A stretch of DNA of 64,000 nucleotides from Burkholderia latens (GCF_001718795.1 NZ_CP013437.1:310001-374000); one strand, 5' to 3'; counted from the first letter of the stretch, positions 17,967-26,499 are shown. A program made the numbers and translations. Notes: generated by a model from the letters alone, not told the origin.

Positions 17967-19166
17967 TCAGAACGCCGCGAGCGACACCCGCTTGCGGTGC
18001 TCGACGACGGACAGCAGGAACGCCGCCAGCCCGCAGGCGGCGATGAGCGTCAGCAGCATCGTCCTGCCCATCGTGACCAGCACCAGGCTGCCGAGCGCCG
18101 GAAATCCGAACACGCCGACGAAGTACGATGCGACGAACCATGTGAGCACCGCGCGCCGATGCCGTGCATCGGCGCTGTTGACCGCTTGCGCCTGAACGAT
18201 CGGATAGATGAGGCCGTAGCCCGTGCCGAGCAGCACGGCGCTGGCCGAATGCAGGAGTGCGTGATGCGGCACGGCGAACGTCACCGCGACGCTGAGGATC
18301 ATGAAGCCGAGCAGGATCTGCGTGGTTGCATCGACGCGCATCCGGATCACCAGCGCGCTGAGCAGCCAGCGTATGACGACCACCGTGGCCGAATAGAGCC
18401 CGAAGAACGTTCCGGCCTTCACGCCGGTTTCCGGCGCCATCGACATCTGGAACGTCATCAACCCCGAGAAGACGCTCGAGCCGAGCGCGATGATCGCGAT
18501 CGGATAGATTGCGTGCGTGCGGGCAATCGCGCCCATGTCCCGAACCCAGCGTTCGCGCACCGGCGGCGCAGCGGGCAATGATGCCGGCGACGCCGGCGAC
18601 AGGCGCCCGAAGCATTCGAGCATGACGGCGGCCATCGCGCACAATCCGCCGACGGCGCAGAACACCGTCCCCGTCGTCCAGTGCAGGTTGCGTATCGCGA
18701 GCGCCGCGACGGCCGGGCCGCCGCCGACGCCTGCCATCTGAAACGATCCGAACCGCAGGAACCAGCGCTCGCGTTCGGTATCGGTGGTGCGCTCCGCGAG
18801 CATCATCGGTGCGGCGAGGTAGAACGCGCCCCAGCCGACGCCGACCAGCAACCCGGGCACGGCGCTCAGCGAACCGGTGCGATCGATCAGCGCGAAGCCG
18901 ACAACGCCCGCGCCGACGACCAGCGCGGCCAGCGCCGTCGTACGTGCGGTGCCGATCGAACGGGCGAGCCATGCGACCAGCGGCAGGCCGATCAACGCGC
19001 CGACCATGGCCTCGACCAGCGCGACGCCGGTATCGAAATCGCCGCCGCCCGTCGAACGAAAATGCATCGACAGCAAAAACGTCGCGCCGTATCCGCATGC
19101 CGTCAACAGCGCGCCGAGCAGCACGAACGACGCAACGCGCGGCGACATCGTGTGAGGATCGGGCAT
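17967..19166 (-). CDS. MFS transporter
   Basis: A 399-residue, 12-helix major facilitator carrier of the YbfB/sugar-exporter-like or multidrug type; a short cytoplasmic loop around residues 195-215 separates two six-helix halves. The ATG at 19166 follows a strong GGGAGG ribosome-binding site at 4 bp spacing. No substrate motif is recognised. The gene is convergent with the condensation-domain gene, and its promoter carries the same four-box GATAC element as catalase, so it is likely induced with the peroxide-defence genes. Confidence 0.82.
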   Translation of the reverse strand: MPDPHTMSPRVASFVLLGALLTACGYGATFLLSMHFRSTGGGDFDTGVALVEAMVGALIGLPLVAWLARSIGTARTTALAALVVGAGVVGFALIDRTGSLSAVPGLLVGVGWGAFYLAAPMMLAERTTDTERERWFLRFGSFQMAGVGGGPAVAALAIRNLHWTTGTVFCAVGGLCAMAAVMLECFGRLSPASPASLPAAPPVRERWVRDMGAIARTHAIYPIAIIALGSSVFSGLMTFQMSMAPETGVKAGTFFGLYSATVVVIRWLLSALVIRMRVDATTQILLGFMILSVAVTFAVPHHALLHSASAVLLGTGYGLIYPIVQAQAVNSADARHRRAVLTWFVASYFVGVFGFPALGSLVLVTMGRTMLLTLIAACGLAAFLLSVVEHRKRVSLAAF

Positions 19167-19237
19167 CGTGCCTCCCGTTGTTTCGAAACCTTGCCTTCGT
19201 TGCGCGGTCATCTCTGGCAGCCGCGCCCGGCCTTCCG

Positions 19238-19290
19238 ATTAAACACCTGCGATGTATCCCGCATATGTCGGCGGCGTATCGCAATGTACC
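19238..19290 (-). promoter_or_regulatory. shared GATAC-box promoter of the MFS gene
   Basis: Minus-strand order GGTACA, GATAC, GACA, GATACA, TAATC with internal spacings identical to the catalase promoter (measured on the plus strand, the TGT/CGT cores fall at offsets 0, 13, 22 and 32 in both). TAAT at 19238-19241 is about 72 bp before the MFS ATG. Flanking bases differ between the two sites, so the match is not due to recent duplication of the whole region. Confidence 0.7.
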
Positions 19291-19399
19291 GGACGAAACG
19301 CCGGCATCCGGCTCGGGCGACCCGCCATGCACGCGGCCGGATCGCGCTCGCCCGATGCGGAACGGGCTTCGAACGACGGACGGTTTCCGGGCGCTGCGT

Positions 19400-20476
19400 T
19401 CATGCGGGAGCGAGCGGCAGCGTCACCCTCGCCTCGAGGCCGCCGGTGCTGCGATTGTTCAGTTGCAGGTCCCCCTGCATCGCCCGCGTCAGCCGGCGCG
19501 CGATCGCCAGCCCCAGTCCTGAACCCGGGGCGCGGGCCGAGGTCTGCGGCGCGCGGTACCAGGGTTTGAACACCGCCTCCAGCTCCGCCGGCACGATACC
19601 CGGCCCCGAATCCAGCACGGTCAGCATCACGTGCCGTCCGTCGACCCGCACACACAGGCGCACCTCGCCCCCGTAGCGCAGCGCATTATCGATCAGATTG
19701 ACGAGCACGCGGCGCAGCGCGTGCGGGAACGTCACGAGCGGACGCCCGACCCGTCCGTCGAGATCGACGGTCAGGCCCGCGTCGCGATAGCTGCCGACCA
19801 GCACACCGAGCATCTCGTCCGCGTCGACGCGGCGCGGCGGCTCGGGCACGCTGCATTGGAGCCGCGCGCACGCGAGGCTCGCGTCGACGAGTTCTGCCAT
19901 CTCGGCCAGATCGCGCTCGATCGCATCGCGCAACACGCCGTCATCGAGCATCCCGCTGCGCAGCATCAGCCGAGTCAGCGGCGTGCGCAGGTCGTGCGCA
20001 TAGGCGGCCAGCACGTGCAGCAATTCCGTCATGCGCTCCGCGTGCTGGCGGTGCGCGCCGTTGATCGCGCGTGCGAGGGTCGCGATCGACGGCGCGCCGC
20101 GTTCGGCCCACGTATCGGGGAGCGCTTCTATACCTTGCTTGTCGATCGCATCCGCGAGGTCGCGCACGGTCGCGTCCAGCCTCAGCATCCGCAACCACGC
20201 CCACAGCGCGGTCGCGACCAGCATGAACGCGAGTGTCGCGACGGCGGCGATCAGCAGGCCATTACCTGCCGCCGGGCGCAATGCGTTCGCGAACGTCGTG
20301 CGCGCGTCGTACATGCCGGCCGCGACCCATGCAACGCCGCCGACGATCATCAGGCACACCGCCAACGCGACGCGTTCGCGCGAATGCGGGAACACCGCGC
20401 GGGCGATGCCGCGCAGGCCGCGCGTGGCCCGAGATTCAAACAAAGTCGCTGACGATAAGGTGGGAAGGTGCGCCAT
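19400..20476 (-). CDS. sensor histidine kinase, two membrane helices
   Basis: A 358-residue transmembrane histidine kinase. Membrane helices are near residues 37-55 and 73-94 with only a short periplasmic loop (about 17 residues) between them, followed by a HAMP-like linker. The H-box YAHDLRTPLTRL has phospho-accepting His161; the ATPase domain shows NLIDNALRYGG, DSGPGIV and GSGLGLAI. The tiny sensor loop suggests detection in or at the membrane, or by a partner. It has no full response regulator directly downstream; instead a receiver-only protein and a FixJ-type regulator precede it on the same strand. Confidence 0.88.
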   Translation of the reverse strand: MAHLPTLSSATLFESRATRGLRGIARAVFPHSRERVALAVCLMIVGGVAWVAAGMYDARTTFANALRPAAGNGLLIAAVATLAFMLVATALWAWLRMLRLDATVRDLADAIDKQGIEALPDTWAERGAPSIATLARAINGAHRQHAERMTELLHVLAAYAHDLRTPLTRLMLRSGMLDDGVLRDAIERDLAEMAELVDASLACARLQCSVPEPPRRVDADEMLGVLVGSYRDAGLTVDLDGRVGRPLVTFPHALRRVLVNLIDNALRYGGEVRLCVRVDGRHVMLTVLDSGPGIVPAELEAVFKPWYRAPQTSARAPGSGLGLAIARRLTRAMQGDLQLNNRSTGGLEARVTLPLAPA

Positions 20477-20613
20477 CTTCGTTCTCCTGTCGCCGTCGCA
20501 GCGGACGGCACAAGACAGATGAAAACACGCGCGAGGGGGCCTGCACCATCAAACGAGCGGCCATTCACCCCCTACGAAGGTTTAGGTCGCCGGGCCAGGC
20601 TGCCGCCGATCGG

Positions 20614-20997
20614 TCAGCGCTGTCGCAGCGCGCGGGCGAGCCACCCTTCGAGTTCTCGCGCATCGATCGGTTTTTCGAGGAGGCACACCGCGGCGCTCGC
20701 GCGCACGCGCTCGCGTTGGCGGCCGGTGGCGAACGCCGTCGCGAATATGGTCGGAATGCGCACGCCGGCGGCTTCGATCCGCGCCAGCAAGTCGATCCCG
20801 TCCATCCCGGGCAGCTGGATGTCGCAGATCAGACAGCGCGTGCGTGCGACCATGTCGGACACGAGGAATGCCTGCGCCGACGCAAACTCGCGCGCATCGC
20901 CGCCGAGCGCACGCACGAAGCTTCTCACGGCGGCGCGCACGAACGGATCGTCGTCGACAATCGCTACGAGATCGGTGACTGAGAGTGAAAGAGGCAT
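20614..20997 (-). CDS. receiver-only response regulator
   Basis: A 127-residue CheY-like protein with no output domain. The acidic pocket (DDD at 15-17), the phospho-acceptor Asp in CDIQLPGMDG near residue 59, the switch Thr in FATAF and the conserved Lys in LLEKPID are present. It may act as a phosphate sink, a connector or a competitor for the full FixJ-type regulator encoded 130 bp upstream. It lies between that regulator and a histidine kinase, all on the minus strand, suggesting a phosphorelay module. Confidence 0.85.
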   Translation of the reverse strand: MPLSLSVTDLVAIVDDDPFVRAAVRSFVRALGGDAREFASAQAFLVSDMVARTRCLICDIQLPGMDGIDLLARIEAAGVRIPTIFATAFATGRQRERVRASAAVCLLEKPIDARELEGWLARALRQR

Positions 20998-21127
20998 TCG
21001 TACTTATGGCCAGGGGAACGAGCGCGCTCGTCCCAAATGCAGCAACACAAGTTGCCAGCATACCGCCTCGCCGCCCGACCGCCACCATATCTACGTATGG
21101 GTCGGCTTTCTCCCGATGGCGCCGTCG

Positions 21128-21781
21128 CTAGCGCGACGGCAGTTCAATGCCGAGCGCGGTCATCTTGCGCACGAGTTCAGCGACCGAGCGACACTTCATC
21201 TTGCGCATCGCCTGACCGCGATGGATCTTGGCCGTGATCTCGGCGATGCCCATGTTGCCCGCGACCTGCTTGTTCATCAGGCCTGTCGCGACGTGTTGCA
21301 GCACTTCCCGCTCCCGCGGCGTCAGCGATTCCCAGCATTCGCGCAAATCGAGCAGCGACTGGCTGGCCTCCAGCCGCTGCGCGTCGCGGTCGAGCGCCGC
21401 GACCACCGCGTCGATCATTTCCTGATCGTGAAACGGCTTCGTCAGGAAGTCCATCGCGCCGGCCTTCATCGCCTTCACCGTCATCGCGATGTCGCCGTGC
21501 CCGGTCATGAAGATGATCGGCATCTGCGGACCGCCATTCTCGACCAGCGACTTCTGAAACGCGATCCCGCTCTGCCCGCGCAATCGAACGTCGAGCACGA
21601 GGCAAGACGGGCCCGTTGCCTTCGGCGCCGCGAGAAACGCCTCGGTCGACGCGAATGCGTACACCTCCAGATCGATCGAGCGCAACAGGCTGACGAGCGC
21701 GGCACGCACGAATTCGTCGTCGTCGACGACATAGACGACACGGGCACTCCGATCGCCGGATGAAGTCGCGATGTTGGGCAT
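21128..21781 (-). CDS. FixJ/NarL-type response regulator
   Basis: A 217-residue regulator with a receiver domain (phospho-acceptor Asp64 in LVLDVRLRGQSG, Thr93, Lys115) and a C-terminal LuxR-type helix-turn-helix (LTPREREVLQHVATGLMNKQVAGNMGIAEITAKIHRGQAMRKM). FixJ/TodT-type proteins usually partner HEVxQP-class kinases, and such a kinase is encoded at 25117-26499. An alternative ATG at 21796 would add five residues; a weak GAG at a suitable distance favours 21781. It is a good candidate to bind the repeated GATAC elements in this island, which remains to be shown. Confidence 0.88.
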   Translation of the reverse strand: MPNIATSSGDRSARVVYVVDDDEFVRAALVSLLRSIDLEVYAFASTEAFLAAPKATGPSCLVLDVRLRGQSGIAFQKSLVENGGPQMPIIFMTGHGDIAMTVKAMKAGAMDFLTKPFHDQEMIDAVVAALDRDAQRLEASQSLLDLRECWESLTPREREVLQHVATGLMNKQVAGNMGIAEITAKIHRGQAMRKMKCRSVAELVRKMTALGIELPSR

Positions 21782-21796
21782 GGTGATCTCGGGCAT

Positions 21797-22186
21797 TGAA
21801 CTATTCGCTGGTGAATTTGCTGGGATGGCCGCGCGGCGGCGCGATGGCATCGCGACGCATGCACTGCTGCAGCCGCATCGAAGCGGGATGCCCCGTTCGC
21901 ATCCGTTCGGGCGGGCACGTCGCGGCCGTGCATGCGGACGACGACCCAACGATCACCCACTTTGCCGGCACCAATGAAAACACGCGAACCCCCGAATTAT
22001 TCCAGTCGCGATTCACCGATGCAACCGCGCATGCGAACGGCTGCGCGGTTCACCGAATTCCGCGACATCGTCGAGCGCATGACCGCACGTCGTGCATCGG
22101 CGTGCGCGCGGGAACACACCCGCGAACCGCTCGCACCGCGCGTCCCGCGTCGTGCGGACATGCGTCGCCCCACACATTGGTATCCG
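21797..22186. other. non-coding gap upstream of DUF4148 and FixJ-type genes
   Basis: This part of the divergent intergenic region contains an open frame in register with DUF4148, but its translation is Arg/Pro/Thr-rich with no domain and no ribosome-binding site, so it is treated as leader DNA. Inverted GTATC motifs occur at 22180-22195 (GATAC on the minus strand, 10 bp apart), facing the FixJ-type gene but about 400 bp away from it. Confidence 0.4.
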
Positions 22187-22270
22187 AATGTATCGGGCTT
22201 CGGCGCGGATACACGGCATTGCAAAACGCCGCGCCCGGGACACACGGGAGATACCTTCCCGGCGCTCAAT
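22187..22270 (+). promoter_or_regulatory. extended GATAC-box promoter of the DUF4148 gene
   Basis: Plus-strand order: AATGT (22187), GATAC (22208), TTGCAA, GACA (22239), GATAC (22250) and CAAT (22267) as the likely -10 core. The 21-, 31-, 11- and 17-bp steps are identical to those at the ohr promoter, where the -10 reads TAAT. The DUF4148 start codon is about 109 bp downstream. Confidence 0.65.
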
Positions 22271-22378
22271 ACACACACGGCGGCACCTGATGCAAACACG
22301 ACGCCACGGGCCCGTCAGGCTCGCGCGCCATCGGGTGACGCGAACACGTTCCGATCCATCCCACTTCAGGAGCCTCGC

Positions 22379-22609
22379 ATGAGCATGTCAAAAATCACCT
22401 TCGCGTTTGCCGCACTCGCACTGACCGCATCGGCATACGCGGCATCGCCGGCGGAAACGGTCGCCGGAAATTACGACGTGCAGGCAGCAAGCCATTGGTC
22501 GCCGCTCGCGCCGATGGCAAAGACGCGCGCGGAAGTCCGTCAGGAGCTCGCCGCGGCGCGACAGAACGGCGAGCTGGACGCGCTGCGGAAACTCTATTCC
22601 GGGCATTGA
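22379..22609 (+). CDS. small exported DUF4148 protein
   Basis: A 76-residue protein with a signal peptide (MSMSKITFAFAALALTASAYA, cleavage before ASPAE) and the DUF4148 tail pattern KTRAEVRQELAAARQNGEL. DUF4148 proteins are small periplasmic proteins common in Burkholderia and often strongly induced by stress or low oxygen; their activity is unknown. AGGAG lies 7 bp before the ATG. Its promoter shares the extended GATAC element with ohr. It precedes an ECF sigma gene by 109 bp. Confidence 0.85.
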   Translation: MSMSKITFAFAALALTASAYAASPAETVAGNYDVQAASHWSPLAPMAKTRAEVRQELAAARQNGELDALRKLYSGH

Positions 22610-22717
22610 ACGGCCCTCTTCGTGTCGGCCCCGGCTCGCGCGCGCACCGCAGGCGCCCTTGCCAGCGCGCGGGCCGTGACCGCATTTCGCCCGATGTATC
22701 CGCACGCCCGTCAGCCA

Positions 22718-23266
22718 ATGAAGCAAACCGAATTCTCAGCGATGCTTCCCGACATGCTGCCGCGCCTCCGTTCGTTCGCGCTGCGTCTGACCGCGAATCG
22801 ACACGACGCGGACGAACTGGTGCAGCGTGCATGCATTCGCGCGCTCGAGCGGGTTCATCAACTGCGAACCGACACGGCGCCGGTCAGTTGGGTCTTCTCG
22901 ATCGTCCATTCGATCTGGCTCAACGAGTTGCGGCGACGCAATCGTCGCGACCGCCTGCTGCTCGAATACAGCGACGCGCTGCTGGAAACGGTCGCTGATC
23001 CGCGCGCCGCATCCGAAACCGCAGTCGCCGTCCGCCAGATCGTCGATGCCGTCGAGCGGTTGCCGGAGCCGCAGCGCGTCACGCTACTGCTCGTCAGCAT
23101 CGACGGCCTCAGCTACCGCGAGGCCGCGCACTCGCTCGACATTCCGGTCGGCACCGTCATGAGCCGGATATCGCGCGCACGCAATGCGATCCGCATTGCG
23201 CTCGGCGGCGCCGACGCAACACGAACGCCGCGCGGCAATTTCGCGGGCTCCGCGAGCGACGGCTGA
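22718..23266 (+). CDS. ECF-family sigma factor, orphan paralogue
   Basis: A 182-residue ECF sigma factor, the same length as the one at 15082-15630 and closely similar throughout: the region 2 block LTANRHDADELVQRACIRALERVHQL and the region 4 block LPEPQRVTLLLVSIDGLSYREAAHSLDIPVGTVMSRISRAR match nearly position by position. Unlike its paralogue it has no anti-sigma gene next to it, so it may share the distant one, be controlled by transcription, or be held by an unlinked factor. The ATG at 22718 is favoured because it aligns with the paralogue's MTAAEL start. Confidence 0.88.
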   Translation: MKQTEFSAMLPDMLPRLRSFALRLTANRHDADELVQRACIRALERVHQLRTDTAPVSWVFSIVHSIWLNELRRRNRRDRLLLEYSDALLETVADPRAASETAVAVRQIVDAVERLPEPQRVTLLLVSIDGLSYREAAHSLDIPVGTVMSRISRARNAIRIALGGADATRTPRGNFAGSASDG

Positions 23267-23446
23267 CGCCCGCTGCCCGCTGTCGCGTGCCGTTCGATTC
23301 ACGTTGATCCGCATCGCGCACCGCGCCGCGCCGCGCGAAAAATGCACGAACGGCGACGGAATAAACGACGTGCATCGCGTGTTCAGTGTAGGCAATCGCA
23401 TCCGCCGCGGTGAATGCGGCCGGGCGCCTACTATTCGACACGAAAC

Positions 23447-23896
23447 ATGTCAGCACTTTCCAGAATGCTACTCGTCTATGACGGAACCGACGAGGCACAG
23501 GCCGCGCTCGTGCGATGCGCGGCACTGTCGCGCGCACTGTCCGCCGCGGTCGACATCGTGACCGTGGTCGATCCCGTCACCGCGAACGCGCAGTCGGCGG
23601 GACTGCTCACCGATCTCGCGCACCATCGCCTCGAGGAATTCGCGCGCGACGCGCTTGACCGCGCGATTGGCAAACTGGCGAACGACGGCATCGTCGCGCG
23701 CGGCTTCCTGCGGTTCGGACGCGCGGTCGACGCCGTCGCCGCGCATGCGTTGACCACACGTCCGGACATGATCGTCGTAGGGCACCGCGCCAGCAGCGGG
23801 TTCGCGCGCTGGTGGCGCGAACGACCGGTCCATTTCGATCTGGCCGAGCGCCTTCGCGGTGCGGCGCTGATCGTCGTGACGGTACCACCGGCCTAA
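23447..23896 (+). CDS. universal stress protein (UspA family), degenerate nucleotide motif
   Basis: A 149-residue single-domain Usp protein: LLVYDGTDEAQAAL at the N-terminus and VVGHRASSGFARWWRERPVHFDLAERL at the C-terminus. The usual ATP-binding pattern G-x2-G-x9-G-S/T is not intact: the region after GHRASSG lacks the final Gly-Ser, so nucleotide binding is doubtful. Usp proteins of this kind accompany hypoxia and stationary-phase regulons in Burkholderia. No GATAC element is visible upstream; TACTAT about 30 bp before the ATG may be a -10 box. Confidence 0.82.
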   Translation: MSALSRMLLVYDGTDEAQAALVRCAALSRALSAAVDIVTVVDPVTANAQSAGLLTDLAHHRLEEFARDALDRAIGKLANDGIVARGFLRFGRAVDAVAAHALTTRPDMIVVGHRASSGFARWWRERPVHFDLAERLRGAALIVVTVPPA

Positions 23897-23922
23897 AGCC
23901 GCCGCCGCACGCGCCACCCGCA

Positions 23923-24381
23923 TCACGCGTGCGGCTCGAGCGTGTCCGGCGCCGCGACGCCGGTGCGCGGCTGAATGGTCGCCGCGAGAATCATGCGTTC
24001 CCGGTTCGCGGTGAGGCACACGTCGCTGGAGCGCGGACGGAACACGCGATCGCCGCGCGCGATCGCGCTTCCCGTCAACGCACAGACCGCGGGCGCGCGT
24101 GCGCGGCTGCTGCACCAGATCTGCTCGGTATACCGTCCCGAACGCGGGTCGCTCCATGAAACGCTGATCATGGACGACGACAGGCACTCGATCACCTCGA
24201 TCGCGTAAAGCCGTTCGTCCCGCGTGAGCGTGTCGCCGTCGTCGCATCGGCGCAGGCCGAGGCGGCGCGCCTTGTAGCGCGTGCGCTGCGCTTGCCGGCA
24301 AACATCGCGTTGTTCCAGCGAAGGGTCGAGGACATTGATCAACGTGCGAATCATGATGTCCGCTTCAGGCAGTGTCGCCAT
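23923..24381 (-). CDS. DUF3331 domain protein
   Basis: A 152-residue Burkholderia-type DUF3331 protein. The diagnostic run is near the C-terminus: SVSWSDPRSGRYTEQIW followed by VCALTGSAIARGDRVFRPR, with conserved cysteines that could bind metal. Function is unknown. The ATG at 24381 is chosen because GGGAG sits 8 bp upstream; an ATG five codons earlier would contain that ribosome-binding site. It is convergent with the universal stress protein gene and follows the BON gene on the same strand by 86 bp. Confidence 0.75.
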   Translation of the reverse strand: MATLPEADIMIRTLINVLDPSLEQRDVCRQAQRTRYKARRLGLRRCDDGDTLTRDERLYAIEVIECLSSSMISVSWSDPRSGRYTEQIWCSSRARAPAVCALTGSAIARGDRVFRPRSSDVCLTANRERMILAATIQPRTGVAAPDTLEPHA

Positions 24382-24467
24382 CGCCGTTTCTCCCATCCAG
24401 TCGTGTCGGTCGTGTGAAAGCGGACGCCCGTCCGCGCGCTGGCACGGCGCGTGCGGGCGTCCGTCGC

Positions 24468-24857
24468 TCAGGCGCCGCCTTCCGCGCGCAGCGTGATCTT
24501 GCTGTTGACCGACGTGACGCCGCGCACTTTCCGCGCCGCGTCGACCGCCAGATGATCCTGGTCTTCGCTGTCGACCTGGCCGGTCAGCGTCACGCGTCCG
24601 GTCGACGCGTTGCCGAACACGACGATCGGCGTCCCTTCAAGGCCCTTCGTCCGGGACAGCGCCTTCTGAACGGAGCGCGAGAACGTGCGATTGGCGGCGC
24701 GCACCGCCTTCTTCGACGAGCCGGCTGCGGGCGTCGAAGTCTGCGCTGCATCCGCCGCGGCTGTATCGGGGCGTTCGTCTGCGAACGCGCGCACATTCAC
24801 GCCGGCGAGCAGGGCGACGGCCAGGCCGCCGGTTACGACGATGTGTCGGAGTTTCAT
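24468..24857 (-). CDS. BON-domain periplasmic protein
   Basis: A 129-residue exported protein. A signal peptide covers residues 1-26 (MKLRHIVVTGGLAVALLAGV to AFA), a low-complexity Ala/Ser linker follows, and the BON domain spans about 58-125 (GTPIVVFGNASTGRVTLTGQVDSEDQDHLAVDAARKVRGVTSVNSKI). BON domains bind phospholipid or outer-membrane interfaces and are typical of osmotic and envelope stress proteins such as OsmY. It fits the stress theme of the island. AAGGA precedes the ATG. Confidence 0.88.
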   Translation of the reverse strand: MKLRHIVVTGGLAVALLAGVNVRAFADERPDTAAADAAQTSTPAAGSSKKAVRAANRTFSRSVQKALSRTKGLEGTPIVVFGNASTGRVTLTGQVDSEDQDHLAVDAARKVRGVTSVNSKITLRAEGGA

Positions 24858-25116
24858 GATGGGTTCCTTGGATGTCTGGTGTCGTATCGACAAGCACGTG
24901 TATTCCGGCCGGCTCGCCGACGTGTCGGCCGAGCCGCCGTCTACGCGAATCGTGACCGGTGCAGCCAGCATACGGTGACGTGTGGACGCGCTCCATAGCA
25001 TCTGCAGCTAGCCGAGTGACGCGTCGGCATAAGACGCCGCATACGTTTGTATAGGCACCGGCTCGATCTCCGCATGCGCCCTTTCGGGCGACGTACGGCG
25101 ATCGCGCCGTGTCCGC

Positions 25117-26499
25117 TCATATCGAAGCAACCGGCAGCGTGACCGTGGCCCGCGTTCCACCGTCGCCGCGAGGCGCGAGCTCGAGCTGCCCGTGGTGCGC
25201 TTCGACAATGGACTTGCAGATGGAAAGCCCCATCCCCATTCCGTGCGGTTTGGTCGTAAACAACGGCTCGAACAGACGCGCCGCCAGCTGCGGATCGAAG
25301 CCGTCGCCGTTGTCGTCGATCCGGATGCGCAGCAGGCTCGTGTCGGACTCACATGTCAGGACGATGACACGCGCGTCTTCACGGGTGCCCATCATCGATT
25401 CCGCGCCGTTCATCAGCAGACTGATGATGGCCTGCTGCAGCTGCACGCGTTCGCCGCGCACCGGTATCGCGGACGCACATCCGTCGACGCGCAATTTCAC
25501 CTTCATCGCGTCCAGCGTGCTTTCCAGTATCTCCCCGGCCTCGCGCAGCGCATCCGCGAGGTCGAACACCGCGAACTCGGGCGCCGCGCGCCGCGCCCGC
25601 GCACGCAGCGCACCGATGATGGTCCGCGCGCGCACCGTGCACGCACAGATGTGCGCCAGCATTTCCCGGGCGGCTTCGAGATTCGGTGCGGTGCGATCGA
25701 GCCATTTCAGCCCGGCACGCGCGGACGTGTCGATCGCGGTGATGGGCTGGGCGACCTCGTGCACGATCGACGCGGCTAGCTCTCCATACGCCGTCAGCCG
25801 ACTGTTGCGATCCATTTCCGATCGGGTTTCGCGCATCGCGGCTTCGACGCTGCACAGGCGCGCGCGCTGCGCGCGCAGCTCGTCGCGCAGCCGCAAATTC
25901 TCGAGCACGCAGCCTGCATGAAGCGCAACGACCTCGACCAGCGCGGCCTTCGCCGGCGTGAACACGCCCGGCACATCGCGATGCTCGAGATACAGCGCAC
26001 CGGTCAATTCGCCATCGCACCGTATCGGCATGCAGATCACGGCACGCGGCTTGCGGCGGCGCACATAGTCGTCGGTTCGCCAATGGTCGGCGGCGCACGC
26101 ATCGCGCAGCACCATGCCGTTGCGCAGGTGCACGGCGGCGGCAATGATCGGCACGGGCAGCCGGTCGACCGGCCGCCGTTCGGGGTGGGCCGCGTTCGCG
26201 GCCGTCGCCTCGGCGACCGCCTCCCAGCCGCCGTCGCGCAGGACGGCGATCACGCCCCACGTTGCCGCCGCGCCGCGCAGCGCGGATTCGAGCAGTGTCG
26301 CGACGCGCGTCGCGGGCGGCGCATCGTGCGCCATCGCGCGCGAGACGTCGCGCAACACGTGCATGTCGGACGACGGCAGCGATTGAGACGTGACTGCGTC
26401 AAAGGCCGGCGCTGCTTCGGCGCCGCCCGGGTCGGCGAGCGGTTTCCATGGCGTCCGCGCAGCGAGCGTGCTGCAGGCATCGTCGAGTTCGTTGTTCAT
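25117..26499 (-). CDS. soluble GAF-domain histidine kinase (HEVxQP class)
   Basis: A 460-residue kinase with no membrane helix. A GAF sensor domain covers about residues 60-200, followed by a short coiled coil (200-235), the H-box ASIVHEVAQPITAI with His247, and a C-terminal ATPase domain (LLMNGAESM, IDDNGDGFD, GMGMGLSICKSIVEAHHG). The HEVxQP H-box is the FixL/DctB subclass, which pairs with FixJ- or NtrC-type regulators, so the FixJ-type protein at 21128-21781 is the natural partner. A cytoplasmic GAF domain may bind haem, nucleotide or a small aromatic ligand; no haem-ligating pattern is certain. Confidence 0.9.
   Translation of the reverse strand: MNNELDDACSTLAARTPWKPLADPGGAEAAPAFDAVTSQSLPSSDMHVLRDVSRAMAHDAPPATRVATLLESALRGAAATWGVIAVLRDGGWEAVAEATAANAAHPERRPVDRLPVPIIAAAVHLRNGMVLRDACAADHWRTDDYVRRRKPRAVICMPIRCDGELTGALYLEHRDVPGVFTPAKAALVEVVALHAGCVLENLRLRDELRAQRARLCSVEAAMRETRSEMDRNSRLTAYGELAASIVHEVAQPITAIDTSARAGLKWLDRTAPNLEAAREMLAHICACTVRARTIIGALRARARRAAPEFAVFDLADALREAGEILESTLDAMKVKLRVDGCASAIPVRGERVQLQQAIISLLMNGAESMMGTREDARVIVLTCESDTSLLRIRIDDNGDGFDPQLAARLFEPLFTTKPHGMGMGLSICKSIVEAHHGQLELAPRGDGGTRATVTLPVASI

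Noticed and set aside
21080..21110. TACGTA-containing sequence as a FixJ-type box for the receiver-only gene
   Set aside because: A single short palindrome (ATCTACGTATGG) is too weak, and FixJ-family sites vary widely; it does not resemble the shared GATAC element.
14012..22270. Explaining the GATAC element as an ECF sigma promoter
   Set aside because: ECF promoters usually show a GGAAC-like -35 and a CGTC-like -10. Here the boxes repeat at 11-bp steps upstream of a sigma-70-like -10, which fits a helical-phase activator better. It cannot be excluded entirely.
21932..22378. N-terminal extension of the DUF4148 gene
   Set aside because: The extension would bury the signal peptide and covers the conserved promoter element; AGGAG directly precedes the ATG at 22379.
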